NCBI GenBank assembly: GCA_025917655.1
Contig: CP084611.1
Span: 1,116,001 to 1,180,000 of the forward strand
Length of the DNA stretch: 64,000 bases
DNA from: Chlorella sorokiniana
Taxonomy: Eukaryota; Chlorophyta; Trebouxiophyceae; Chlorellales; Chlorellaceae
Direction of reading: 5' to 3'
The notes below the pieces were generated by a model, which was not told the origin of the DNA, did no database searches, and was given only the letters and a program-made list of their open reading frames with translations. A program made the translations under genes and the position numbers. Of the stretch, positions 22,131-37,525 are shown one piece after another. Within the stretch, counting starts at the first letter, position 1; each line of letters begins with the position of its first letter.

Positions 22131-23175
22131 CAACGAATGCGTCCGGGACGCGTGACAGAACGCTACCACCGGTAATGGTGACTCCGGGCGCCAGCAGGCG
22201 AACCGAGCCAACCCCAAGAACCTCTTGACAGGCCGCCCCAACACCGCGCTCGGTCCAAGACGGGGATCGGCGTTATCAATGTCGATCTCAATGCACACAA
22301 ACACAGGAAACGGGCGGAAGCGCTGCAAGCCCTCATCTCTGGCGCCAGCGTGGAACTTGGACTTCCCCACCCAAGTGACCCGCTTGCGTTACCCGGATAC
22401 TGACCCAAAGACCGTTCGCACTGAAGGATTGCCCACACTCTCGTCAGAGCATCCTATGCCTCTGAAAACTTTGCTCATTGACAACTACGATTCCTACACC
22501 TACAACCTGTTCCAATTGATCGCAGAAGTCAATGGAGGTGTGTCGAATATGGCAAAGCAGCGTCGTCATGCCCGTCTGCAGACTTCTAGTTCTAAACCTG
22601 CAAGTGGTCCAGGCTGCCTGCGCAAGCTCCATGACAGTAACCAACTCGTTATCAACGAAGGCGGTTGACCATCCCCGATCAAGTGCAGAGCTCCCGACGG
22701 TGCTGCGCAACGATGAAGTGGAGTGGTCTGACCTCGTGCAGCGCATCCAGGCAGGAGAGTGGCACAACATAGTGATTTCACCTGGGCCTGGAACGCCAGA
22801 GCGTGAAGCCGATGTTGGTGAGGGCCATCCGCCAGCCGCCGCCAGCCGCTTTTTGGTTGGGCGGCAGTGCGCTGCTGCCATCGCTGGCTGTGAACAGCAG
22901 CACGTCGCTGACTGGTGATGCCAGCTGAACAGTGTTGCGCCTGAATGCCGCCAACCGCTTCGCCTTGCAGGCATCAGCCTTCGCCTGCTGCGCGCCCAGC
23001 TCCCCTTCCCCATCCTCGGAGTTTGCTTGGGCTTCCAGGCGCTGGCCCTGGCCCACGGCGGCCGCATAACACATGCACCCGAGCCGGTGCACGGCCGGCT
23101 GAGCTGCGTGGCGCACAGCGGGCACCCGCTGTTTGCGGGCATCCCCTCGGGCCCCGCCTACGCCGTTGTGCGGTT
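22131..23175 (+). repeat. Duplicated segment A, paired with 32074-33137
   Basis: This segment and 32074-33137 align along their whole length at roughly 90 percent identity by eye, in the same orientation. Both start in the shared GCAACGANTGCGTCCGGGAC motif. The match covers the 5' region, two introns and three exons of the aminodeoxychorismate synthase gene, and breaks sharply after GCCGTTGTGCGGT. A third, short trace of the left edge occurs at about 27931-27955. Confidence 0.9.
22232..22403 (+). other. Probable hidden coding exon shared by both duplicate copies
   Basis: After a CAG acceptor at 22231, the frame reading DGIGVINVDLNAHKH then RKRAEALQALI is conserved at 32203-32283. Between 22253 and 22335 the two copies differ at six bases, and five of those are third-codon positions in this frame. 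That is the pattern of protein-coding constraint rather than decay. The segment lies immediately 5' of the PabA start codon, so it may be an upstream exon of that gene or the end of another gene. I recognise no family. Confidence 0.4.
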
Positions 23176-23233
23176 ACTGCTCCCTGCCTGTAAACAAAGC
23201 CAGGCCGCCGTGCACCAATTGACCTCGACATAG
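22456..23233 (+). pseudogene. Truncated duplicate of the PabA (glutamine amidotransferase) part of aminodeoxychorismate synthase
   Basis: Three exons match the full gene at 32416: MPLKTLLIDNYDSYTYNLFQ (22456-22537), ELPTVLRNDEVEWSDL to VISPGPGTPEREADV (from 22689), then LPFPILGVCLGFQALALAHG (from 22971). The nucleophile Cys of the amidotransferase (GVCLGF) is kept, but homology ends after GPAYAVVR. The frame then runs through 19 unrelated residues to a stop at 23233. The catalytic His-Glu (HPES in the full copy) and the whole PabB half are missing, so the product cannot be a working amidotransferase. The three exons keep open frames and splice sites, so the copy is young or still transcribed. 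A TGTAA motif at about 23188 could end a transcript. Confidence 0.75.
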
Positions 23234-23299
23234 CTGTCACCCAGGGGCTGGAACGCCCACTGGTGAGCGTGACAGATAAGGATACTATCACAGTATGGC

Positions 23300-23610
23300 T
23301 GGGCACTTACTTTACAGCACCGACGGCACCTTTGCTAAGTTGTTGTCACAGGCACCATCGCAGGGGTGCTGGCACTCCACCATGCAGGGGCGAGCAGGGC
23401 ATCACTGACCCGATCAAGAAGGGACGGCTGCTTTCGGTCGGGGCTGGCGGCGCACCACAGCCATGATTGTTTACTCTCCAAGTTGTTTCCCAGCATCCTT
23501 CTCGTAGACACACGTGAGTAGAGCGGCCTGCCTAAAGCTGATCAGGGTGGCTGCTGCGTTTCCGCTCCCCGCCGACAGCAGTGTGGGCGACCATGTTGCG
23601 ACAGGTGCTG
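23300..23610 (+). pseudogene. Fragment of the coiled-coil gene 5' region, paired with 24670-24985
   Basis: This stretch matches 24670-24985, for example in GTTGTNNTCACANNCACCATCGCAGGGG and GGCGGCGCACCACAGCC, with scattered substitutions and small indels. The corresponding frame is interrupted here but open in the downstream copy. It is therefore a partial, decayed copy of the unknown gene that follows. It shows that the block was duplicated more than once. Confidence 0.6.
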
Positions 23611-23924
23611 CAGGCTGGGTGCCACCACGGCCTGCGCTGCTCATATGTACAGGAGCCATGTGGGCTGCAAACGCTACGCTTCCGCGTGATGTATGGCTCG
23701 CTGCACTTGCAGCTCTTGCCCTGCAGGCCGCGTTGTGGCCGGCAGGAGCTCGGATGTGTGGCTTGCCCAGGCAAGGGTCGCGTTGCACGCTAGTTTGTCA
23801 CGCTGATCTTTGCTTCTGGTAACTTCTGCTGCACCGAGCTGTGAGTCTCAGCGGCCGCGACCAATTGCTCGTGCACTGGTCAGGCCGAAACACAGCTCGC
23901 TGTCTACTTATAACCCTTTTGCAG

Positions 23925-24226
23925 GATGCATTTCAATAAAAGCCCGGTTGGCCGCTGCGCCTTCACTGAGAGCGTTGCCACCGGCGGCGCTAGGCGCTGG
24001 CCCACGCGAAGTGAGGGCGCGCTCGATGAAAGTACCGCCAGAGGGGCCTGAACGTGCACCCCTGTTGACCTTTAAAGAGAAGGTCTTTTACACTGTGTGG
24101 TTTGGGTCCTTGCTGTTGGTTCTGCTGCTGGTGGCGGTGCACACCCAATTCATTGGCGCATACCTGCTCTTCTTCTGCTGGTTGGTCTTGTGGTCCTACC
24201 TGCTTTACGGTGTGTTTCAGCTGTAG
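23925..24226 (+). CDS. Small two-helix membrane protein, copy A (unknown family)
   Basis: The coding exon starts after a TTTTGCAG acceptor at 23924 and ends at TAG 24226. Its last 67 residues, from MKVPPEGPERAP at 24026, hold a short basic segment (FKEKVFYTVW) and two strongly hydrophobic stretches, FGSLLLVLLLVAVHTQF and AYLLFFCWLVLWSYLLYGVF, ending in QL. No cleavable signal or known domain is visible. The upstream exon and true start are not resolved. Paralogues lie at 30616-30937 and 53908-54337 with the same acceptor position and the same helix-loop-helix layout. Nothing in the sequence names a function. A tail-anchored or hairpin membrane protein is the most that can be said. Confidence 0.5.
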
Positions 24227-24537
24227 CAAGCTTAAGCTGTACTCAAGCACACACATGCGCGGGGTGCCTGGCGAAGCCTGCCAGCTGTGGCGCAAAGCAG
24301 GGGCTTGCACCTCCGCCCCATGGGACACAAAAGTCTGTGAGCAAGGCTGCGTATGTGGCGTGGCGGGCAATCCGAAGCCGCAGCCCCTCCCGTTCAGACA
24401 TGACGCTGCCCCGCATTTTGCAGCCGATGAGCCCAATGATAACACCCTGCCCTGCGCGCTCCGATGTGCTGCCGTCTCCTCCCCACTGCAGCTACCGTAC
24501 AGCAGCGCCACGCAGCAGCTGCTGAAATCAGACTGGG

Positions 24538-27449
24538 TTGGGGACAGTTCATTTAGTCTGTCGCCACCGGCAGCAGCAGGCGCAGCGGTGGTGCTGGTAC
24601 CATGGCGGGCCTTCCAAGGGACGCTTTCCTCTTCTTGCTTTGACATGCTACATCAACTCTGCACTCGTGCATTTACTTCACAGCGCCATTCGCCGGAACC
24701 TTCGCTATGTTGTCGTCACAAACACCATCGCAGGGGCGCTGGCGCTGCACGATACAGGTGACCCGTGCACTCCCGACCAGGGCATTCTTATCCCGACCGA
24801 GGAGGTAAGGCTGCTTTCGTTCTGGGCAGGCGGCGCACCACAGCCGCTGTTTGTTCACTCTCCAAGGTGTTTTCCAGCAACCCTCCCGTAGGCACTCGAG
24901 CGGAACGGCCTGCCCAAAGCGGATCAGGGTTTGGCTGCTGCGTGTCCACTCCGCCGCCGACAACAGCCGTGCTGGCGACAGGTGCGTGCAGGCGGCGACT
25001 GTTCGTGAGATGCTCTTGCAGACGCTGCTGCGGCCAGCACTCATTCTTGATGCAATATGTCCTTGCTCCTCCAGCCAAGAGAGTGCGGGGGAAACGGAAG
25101 ACGCACCGCCGGCCTTGCAAGAGGCGGACAGGTACGCTCACCATTATATCTGTCCTCCCGAAGCTTTCGTCCCAAAGTTGCTGTGGCTGGCAGCTTTCCA
25201 TCATTTGATTATCAAGACATTGCATTGGTCTGTGATCACCCCTGCGGTGTATATCCCCTTGCCTTTTCAGCCAAGATAGGAGGGGATCGGCAGGCGTGCC
25301 TGCACCCGCTCCCGTCACAACAAGGCGAGCCCACTTTGGCGGCCTGGGCTGCTATGCCGCGGGGATCTGTCCTTGCGCTGGCTGTGGCCAAACACGCAGT
25401 CACTTTCCCACCCTTGACCCCCTAGCCTTGCAGTCAACCAAATTGGCAAGCGTTGTTTGATCACGTGAAAACAATCATGGCAAACCAAGCGTCAACCACC
25501 AAGGCGCTGATAGGCCTGCAGCAGGAAGTCAAGTCAAGCACCAAGGCGGTTAAAGACATGGAGCGCACCTTGAACAGCCACACGGCGTCCACCTCAAAGG
25601 CGCTGGGAGGCCTGGCTAGGATGTTGGAGCTGCAGAACCGCTATCTGCGGGGAGAGGACAAGGAACTGCGGTCGCCCATGCTCATCACCTCAGGCGCGCT
25701 GCACTGCATGTTGGCATGCAGGCGCTCACGCTTCCTTGCTGCCTGGTGGTGGCAGCATGCGTGCTGACTTTGTGGCGCAGCAAGACTGCCTGCCCCCGCC
25801 GCAGCCCCCGCAGCCCCCCGTTCCACACTTCCCGACCTCACCCCACGCACACCTGCTGCGATCACTGCAGTCACGCAGCTGCTGAAGGTCATCAACCAGC
25901 AGCTGGGCTTGCGTGCAAATAGAACGGGCCTGGTGAAGGCCGTGGCCGAGGGTCACAGGGGCCTGTTGTTCAAGGAGCAGCTGCTGTGGGAACAGCTGGA
26001 GGTAATGACGGCAGATGGGGTGTGCGTGCGTGTGGATGCGTGGTGGTGGTGTGTGTGTGTCCGACGGGGGGGGCGCGGGGCGCGCGCGGGGGGACGGCGG
26101 CGGCAGACAGCGCTGGCCAGCTCTGGGTTTGCTTCCCTCGGGTGCTGCATGCCAGGAAACGGTCTCATCCCACACTGGCATGCGCCCTGTGGCCACCCTC
26201 TCCACGTGGCGCGCAGAGTGAGGCTGGCCAGCTTGGCGTGAAGCTGCCGGCCTTCTACGGCGGCAGCGAGTGGCGCCGCAGGGCGACGGTGCTGAAGGAG
26301 GTGTGCTGCGTGCTCCGGCAAGCCTTTTGCGCCTCAGTCCTGCGCCGGCAATGCGGCCAGCATTTTGCTGGATGGGTTGTACCTGCCACGCCTTCTGCTT
26401 GTGTCACTGGAAAGCGCAGCTGGAATGGGTCAGCGCCTCTGAACATGTTGTGTCTGCTGCAGGCCACCCAGACAGTCAGGGCAGCAGGTGGCAAGAGCAA
26501 GCGGAGGTCTTGGGACAGTGTCCAAGCCCAGCTGCTGGCCTACTGCGCAGGTATGGCCAGGCTGCTGACTTCTGCTTGTCACTTTATACCGTCGGTCCTG
26601 GGATGCATGATCCTGCTTGCTCGTGCAAGCAAGGGCACACCTGTCTGGACTGCTCGGCCGTGTGTTCCTCTTGTTGTGGACAAGGCTGGTGCCCCAGTGT
26701 GATTCCTGGCCAAGTGGCAGCCTCAAGCGCTGCTGCCGCTGCACCCTCGTCGCCATGCCCTCATCTGCACTCCCTTTCCGCCCTCCCTGGCATGCCTTTG
26801 CCCTTGGTGCTCTCTGGCATGCAGCTGCTGCCGAGGGCGAGGATGCCCTGCACAGTTTCCTGGAGGACCAGCGGCAGGACGATCTGCTCCTGACGTTTGT
26901 GGTGGCGATGGCTGCGCGGCGGCATGCCGACGCAGTGGAGTTTAGCGCGTCGCCGCTGATCAGCCTTGGGAATGGCGTCCTCGTCGTCAGGCTCCTGGAA
27001 ATCAAGATGTACCCATCAGGTGCTGTTCTGCTGGCGCTTGCTCTGCCCCGCCCTGTCTGCTGCTTCTGCAGCCCCATCCCAGCAAAGTAGCGTGGCAGCG
27101 CAGGCTGGGGAACTAGCCTGTGCTCGTCACGCCAATGCACGCGTGCATGCCAGCAGGTGACCCTGCGCGTCGTGCACACACGCTGCGATGCTGCCCCTTG
27201 TTTGCAGAACTGAGCGAGGCCAGGCGGCAGCTGTTGGAGCAGGCTGCCGTCCTTGCCCTCGTGGTGCGCTGCACTGTGTGGCCAAAGGGCTGCGACATGC
27301 AGTTTCTGGGGCATGCTACCTCCGTGCTGGAGCGGCCGACTGCCGCACAGCTGCGCAGCTTTGACCAGAAGGCGTATCCCCTTGCGTTCAAGGGTGGGCC
27401 GTGGGAGCTGGAAGACCAGCACCTGCGGCTCTCCCTGCAGGATAGCTGA
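24538..27449 (+). CDS. Unrecognised coiled-coil protein, longest copy
   Basis: I do not recognise this protein. The C-terminal exons are well supported by splice signals and continuous frame. One contains FDHVKTIMANQASTTKALIG and further heptads (about 25453-25690). Then come 25871-26001 (TQLLKVINQQLGLRANRTGL), 26217-26300 (SEAGQLGVKLPAFYGGSEWR), 26463-26550 (ATQTVRAAGGKSKRRSWDSV), 26825-27019 (FLEDQRQDDLLLTFVVAMAA) and 27208-27449 (ELSEARRQLLEQAAVLALVV), ending SLQDS. The 5' part is unclear. An exon around 24690-24825 reads RYVVVTNTIAGALALHDTGD, and several frames compete between 24990 and 25430. The start given is the beginning of that open frame, not a proven ATG. A partial copy lies upstream (23300-23610) and a decayed copy downstream (31040-31779). 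It always follows the small membrane-protein gene, so the two may be linked in function (inference). Confidence 0.45.
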
Positions 27450-27479
27450 GCAAAGACGTGGCGGAGGGCAGGTCGATAG

Positions 27480-27958
27480 CGCTGCCCCGTCGTCAGCTGC
27501 ACCATGCCAATCAAGAGCGTTTCATTTGAACGGCCATCCTCTGTGGCAATGCGCTTGTCGTTTCTTCGTGCATTCACTCTACTCTCAGCGATTTTGTCCT
27601 TGCTGCCTTTAAGCACCAATTTTCGACCATTCGCCTTCGCCTCCTTCGCTTTGCAGCCTGTCTTCTTGCCTGCCTGCCTGCCTGCCCTTTACACGTCATG
27701 CTTCATCACCCATGCCTCTTGCTTCCTGTGTCCCTGCCCGCCCTTGGCATTTACCAGCTGAAGCTGAGCAGCCGGCCCAGCCGCCATACTTTTGCTACTG
27801 CAACGTTCATAAAGTCATTGCACAGAAAGGCAACAACCTTGTCACACCACGGCCAGCCCTTCTTTCCCGCCCTCCTCTGCGCCCGCCTCACCTGCCGCCA
27901 CCCGCCACCGCGCTCAATCGGCAACGCCAGCAGCAACGAGTGCGTCCGGGACAACGAG
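27480..27958 (+). repeat. Duplicated segment Z, paired with about 31640-32095
   Basis: Shared landmarks with 31780-32095 include CCTGTCTTCTTGCCTGCCTG, GTCATGCTTCATNANCCATG, CACCTGCCGCCACC and CAGCAACGAGTGCGTCCGGG. In the downstream copy this segment leads straight into the aminodeoxychorismate synthase region. Here it is followed by unique sequence, which marks a duplication endpoint near 27958. Confidence 0.65.
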
Positions 27959-29414
27959 GGCGTTCCCTGTACTCACCTGTCCCATGCTTCTGTAATCACA
28001 GTTGTCCTTTTTGTGCTTGCAGAGCTCGGCAGGAGGACCTGCACAAGCGTCGGTGGGGCGCGACTGCACGGGGGTGCCGCTGGTCGCTCGTCGGCGGCCT
28101 TCCAGGCTCAGGGACTCTGCGCCCTCACTGCCTCGGGTGAGGCGGCGTCCCGGGCTGTGGAAGGGGTGGGGTGACCTGGCTGCCCGCAACGCCGTTTTCC
28201 TCCACCACCACTGAGGACCTCCCCTGCCCCTCCTCTCCTTGCCCGCCTGGTGTTGGAAGTGGACGGCATCGGGCAGAAGCTGCAGGGAACCTTCAGCACA
28301 GGTCGCGCCGGCACAGCTGTTGCATGGGGCTGGGCAGGCAGCCGTGCTCCGTGTGAGGTGTTCCTGCTGTGACAGCGGCGCCTGGAACCTACACCAGACG
28401 GCTGCTGTTGTCCTTGCTGTCTGCCGCGGTATGCAGCCAGCTTCCGCTCGGTGCTGCGCCAGGTGGCGCAGGACCAGGTGCAGCATGGGCTGCGGGAGGA
28501 GCGGAACCCAGGTGCGGGACCGTCGCGCTGCAGGCTGCACCCGGTACTGCTGCACTGGCCCTGCGTTCGCCGCCTATGCCTGCCTGCTCCAGGCTGGGGC
28601 TCGCCTGCCCTGAGCTGACCTGGCTCCCAGGGGCTGACACACGCACACACCACCTGCAAGAGTCACCCCGGCAGACTCAGTGCCCGTCCACCCGGTCGCT
28701 GTCGACAAACGTTCACCCACTGGCCAGCCCAGACGCTGCGCTGCTGCTCCCGCGCGCCGTGCACGGCCTGGACGTGCCGACTGGCAGCCCAGTGGTGGCA
28801 GCTTGGGGGAAGCTGCGAGGCCCACACGGATGAAGCCACAGCGGCGGCGGCAGCATCCCTGGACGGCAGCGGCAATGGCGGGCAGCCGTGCTGCAAGCCC
28901 ACCTCGCCGCGGCAGCACTTGGTGCTCCTGGCCTGAAGAAGGGCAGGAAGGCACTGTAGGAAAATGTGGCACTCACAACTGGCAGCGCTGCCTTGGGCGG
29001 GCCGCATGGTGGGCGCTGGCGGCGCTGTCTGCGGAAGCCCGGCCTCTCGCGCTCTTCAGTGCTGTTTCGCACTCGCACGCCGCCCCACTCCACCCTTAAC
29101 GCACCATTCCCGCCAACCCACATGCTCTCTTTCATATGCGCCGTGCTTGCAAGCGGGTAAGGACAGCGTTCACGCTTGCTGCTGCTTTGGGTGCTCCCTG
29201 CAGCGCATGCGGGGCCCGCCCTCGCCCTGCTTCTGCCCTGCCGCCTCACTCCAGCTGCTTTTGCCCTGTTCCTGGCCTTGCATGCATGGCCGCACATTGT
29301 TTCTCTCCTATCGTCCCCTCTCTTGCCAACGCTCTAAACCCCTTCTGCATCTGTTCCACAAATTGCTTATCACAATTGCTTGACAGTTTCATGTAGCAGA
29401 CGCTGCCGTGGTGT
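27959..29414. other. Unique insert with exon-like pieces but no resolved gene
   Basis: This 1.45-kb stretch has no match in the other duplicated units. Possible exon pieces occur, for instance after a TTGCAG acceptor at 28021 and around 28448-28510 (FRSVLRQVAQDQVQHGL followed by a GT donor). No chain of them gives a recognisable protein. Poly-pyrimidine tracts and repeated CCTGCC or GCCCGC motifs suggest intron or untranslated sequence. Confidence 0.35.
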
Positions 29415-30324
29415 TCAGGGACTGCTTTTGCGTGATTTCTCTTGCGCCAACAGCCTGCGCAGCTCACCAAGTGCGCGCTCTGCGTCTTTCGCAGCATCCA
29501 AGTACTTAGCAGCGCTTGGGAATGGCTGTGCCAATGCTGCCGCGCCTGGGAGCAGTTGCAGCAACAGTGCCGCCGCATGTTGCGCATCTTCACCCAGCTG
29601 TATGTCGCAGCGGGTAGCGAGGAAGTCCGATGCCGCGGCGCCCAAGTCTCCTCCGTACGCGGCAGAAGCTGCAACGCCGGCGACACCCAGCGCAGACACC
29701 CCTGCTAACCACCTCAACTCAATCTCCAGCCTGCCCTTAGCAAGCACCAAGGCGAGCCTCTGCTTGACCATCTGCACTTGCACCTCCTCCTCCTGCAAAG
29801 GTGGCCAGGGGGCGCCTATCAAACAACCTGTCCATCCCTGGCAGGCATAAGGCGTACAGGTGCCCGTCTTCATGCCTGACAGCTGGCTTGCACACGATTC
29901 TCAGCTGGCAAACTCACAATTATGGACGGGGGAGGTGGGCGCCAGAAGGACCACTGCTTGCCATACACTTGGTAAGCCTGGCTGGGCCAGGCACGCGGCC
30001 CACGTGCAGAGTGGAGGCGCAGAAAGGGCGGCGGGGCTGATCCAGCCTGGTATGGGCGAGGCCTGCACGGCATGGCGGCTGGGTGTGTAGTGTTTGCAGG
30101 CTACAGAGCAGTGCAGGTGGGCTGCAGGCATGGAAAGGCAGCCGGTTGAGTCGGACAAGTGCACACCTTTCATTGCCAGGCGTCGTCTTACAGCCCACTT
30201 CCGTATGCACCCAGAAGAAAGGGAGAAACACACGCCTTGTTGGAGGCAAACCCAGCAGCTTTATTGAGGTGGAAAGGTTAAGGATGGCGTCGCCATGCGG
30301 CGCCACATGGCCTAGGCTGCTCAT
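29415..30324 (-). CDS. Minus-strand hypothetical protein with one hydrophobic segment
   Basis: The last exon (29792-29415) begins after a TTTGCAG acceptor and reads EEEVQVQMVKQRLALVLAKG, then RWLAGVSALGVAGVAASAAY, a likely membrane helix, then an Ala/Leu-rich helical region ending in EKSRKSSP. A 60-base exon (29977-29918, AYQVYGKQWSFWRPPPPSII) fits in phase with GT and AG signals on both sides. Farther upstream one frame continues to 30324, but that part is tentative and overlaps sequence upstream of the copy B membrane gene. No family is recognised. A small membrane protein of mitochondrion or plastid is possible. Confidence 0.4.
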
Positions 30325-30615
30325 TGGTGCTGAAGGCGGTCACCGCGGGCTGCAAACGCCACCCTTTTGCGTGGTGTATGGCTGGCTGCAGCTCGTGTCC
30401 TGCAGGCCGCATTTTGGTCGGCGGGAGCTCGGTTGCAACCAAGACACGCAGAGGCGTGGCTTGCCCAGGCAAGGGTCGCGTTGCACGCCATTTGTCACGC
30501 TGATCTTTGCTTCGGGTAGCTTCTGCTGCGCCGAGCTGCGAGTCTCAGCGACCCATTGCTCTTGCACTGGTCAGGCCGAAACACAGCTGGCTGTCCACTT
30601 CTAACCCTTTTGCAG

Positions 30616-30937
30616 GATGCATTTCAGTTAAAACCCGGTTGACCGCTGCGCCTTCGCTGGGAGCGTTGCCACCGACGGCGCTAGGCACTGGCGCCGGTGC
30701 TACTGAGCATGGCCCACGCGACGTGAGGGTGCGCTTGAGGAAAACACCGGCAGAGGGGCCTGGACGTGCACCCTTGTTTACCTTTGAAAAGAAGGTTTTT
30801 ACACTGTGGTGTTTGGCTCCTTCCTGTTGGCTCTGCTGCTGGTGGCGGTGCACACCCAATTCATTGGCGACTACCTGCTCTTCTTCTACTGGTTGGTCTT
30901 GTGGTCGTACTTACTGTACTGTTTGTTCAAGCTGTAG
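30616..30937 (+). CDS. Small two-helix membrane protein, copy B
   Basis: Starts after the same TTTTGCAG acceptor as copy A and aligns with it to the TAG at 30937. The downstream stretch from 23630 to about 24300 aligns with 30330-31010, so the duplication includes the 5' flank. The hydrophobic pattern is kept (VAVHTQFIGDYLLFFYWLVL), with replacements that stay hydrophobic. The membrane segment is read across two frames at a T-run near 30795, so this copy is either disrupted or affected by a sequencing error. Copy A's GT donor in the upstream intron is GC here. Confidence 0.4.
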
Positions 30938-31039
30938 CAAGCTGAAACTGCGATCGAGCACACACATGCGCAGGGGGTGCCTGACACAGCTTGCCTGCTG
31001 TGGCGCAGAGCAGCGGCCTGCACCTCGCTCCGACGAGCT

Positions 31040-31779
31040 GCATGCAACCACTCCTACAGCAGCGCCATGCAGCAGCTGCTAGAACAAGTCTGGGCTGGTG
31101 GCCAGGTCATCAACTCCCTCACCAACGTCAGCAAGAGGCCACAATGGCGATGCTCAAGGAACCGTGTCTGAAGCTTCAAGGAAACACGTTCCTCTCCTAG
31201 CCGTTGACACCCTGCATCAAGTTGCAGTCGTGCATTTGCTTTATTCACACCTGCTGCGATCACTGCAGCCACGCATCTGCTGAACGTCGTCAACCAGCGG
31301 CTGGGCCTGCGTGTGAATCGAGAGGGCTTGGTGGAGGCCTTGGCTGAGGACACAGGGGCCTGTTGGCCCTGAACATCAGCTGTTTGTCAAGGAGCAGCTG
31401 CTGTAGGAAAAGGCTGGAGGCAATGATGTCTACGGTGTGTGGGTAGGTGGGGGAAGGGGGTGGGGCGGCGGTGGCGTCCGGCGCTGGCCGGCTCTCCTGC
31501 TTCTGCTGCCTGCAGGTGGCGCGGCAGCACAGGCTGGGGACTAGCCTGTGCACGTCACGCCACTGCACGTGTGCATGCCAGAAGGTGGCCCTGTGCGTCG
31601 CGCAAACACGCTGTGATGGGGCCCCTTGTCTGGTAGATCTGAGCGAGGCCAGGCGGCAGCTGTTGGAGCAGCCTGCCGTCCTTGCCCTCGTGCGGCGCTG
31701 CCCTGTACTGCCGAAGGGCTACGACATGCAGGGGCATGCTACCTCCATGCTGGAGCGACCGACTGCCGCACCAATTTGA
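31040..31779 (+). pseudogene. Decayed copy of the unrecognised coiled-coil gene
   Basis: Pieces match the longer copy at 24538-27449 in the same order: HLLNVVNQRLGLRVNREGLV (31262-31330), then LSEARRQLLEQPAVLALVRR and ERPTAAPI (31639-31779). Relative to the longer copy the middle exons are absent, and about 270 bases that would encode the C-terminus are missing between ACTGCCGCAC and CCAATTT. The sequence then runs into segment Z and the aminodeoxychorismate synthase gene. Confidence 0.6.
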
Positions 31780-32415
31780 TCCATTCTCCTTCGCTTCCCG
31801 CTTTGCATCCTGTCTTCTTGCCTGCCTGCATGTCCGACGTGTCATGCTTCATAATCCATGCCTCTTGCACATGCTTCCTGTGTCCGTGCCCGCCTTTGGC
31901 ACTCACCAGCTGAGCAGCAGCCCCTGTCGCCACACAATCTCACCACTGGAATGCACAGTGATTCCGCACCACAAACCGGCGGCATCCTATTTACACTGCG
32001 GCCAGCCGTTCGTCCTGCCCGTGCCTTGCACCCGCCTCACCTGCCGCCACCACGCAGGTGGCGCCGCAGATAGCATCAGCAACGAGTGCGTCCGGGACGC
32101 GTGACAGAACGCCACCAGTGGCAATGGACTCTGGGCGCCAGCAAGCGAACCGAGCCAATCTCAAGAACCGCTTGACATGCCGCCACGACACACAGCGCTC
32201 GGTCCAAGATGGGGATTGGCGTTACCAATGTCGATCTCAATGCACATAAGCACAGGAAACGGGCGGAAGCGCTGCAAGCCCTAATCGTTAGAGCAGTGGT
32301 GGCGCCAGCGTGGAACTTGGACTTCCCCAGCCAAGCGACCCGCTTGCGTTATCCAGATACTGCCCCAAAGACCGTTCGCACTGAAGGATTGCTCACACCC
32401 TCGTCAGAGCATCCT

Positions 32416-36889
<4,474 letters not shown>

Positions 36890-37525
36890 GAGCGCTGCCG
36901 TGTGAAGCGTACGGCAAAGGAGGTGCAGGGAAGGGCAAAGCCAGACAAGTGTTGCAAGGGGAAGGGTTTGAGGGAGCGGGGGCAGCCACCGCAGAGAGCA
37001 GCACAGGCGAGCGGTCAGCCAACTGGAGCGTGTGCCATGAAAGAGGGGGAGTGAGCTGCATCAGGGGCTTTTGTGCAGGGAGACCGGATTGGGTGCAAAG
37101 GAATGGCATTCGGTAGGGGAGAAGCAACAGGGTCAAGGATTGGCAGGGCGGCGCAGGGGTCAACTCGGCCAAAAGGTTGCTGCAGGTCGGCGGGCACCAG
37201 TGAGAAAACCAGCAGGGGAGAAGAAACGCAGACTGCCGAACGGGGCATACGGTGGGGTTGAGGGGGGCAAGGAGTTGCCACGCGGGCCGCGCGCGCAGCA
37301 CGCGCACAGGGACGTCCGTCTGTATCTGTCGAGGCAATGAATAAGGCATGCACACATCTCGCATCCGTCAGACAAGTCAGCCGTAAAGTTCGGTTGGGGG
37401 CGGCAAGGAACGGCCGCGGCGGCAAGCGGCGCCTGCGTGTTGCAGCAGGCGTGCTCAGGCGAAGGGCACAAAGTGGTTTGGGAGCAGGCGGGGGCGGCAG
37501 CGCTGCCCCGGCCGCAGGCTGAGCT
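36890..37525. other. Convergent intergenic region between ADCS and the CobB-BtuF gene
   Basis: About 640 bases between two 3' ends. Open frames that cross it show no similarity to known proteins. It is probably the untranslated tails of both genes. Confidence 0.45.

Noticed and set aside
22119-22370. Minus-strand frame containing VCIEIDIDNADPRLG, conserved in the duplicate
   Set aside because: Differences between copies fall on third positions of the plus-strand frame, so the minus frame is the likelier shadow.
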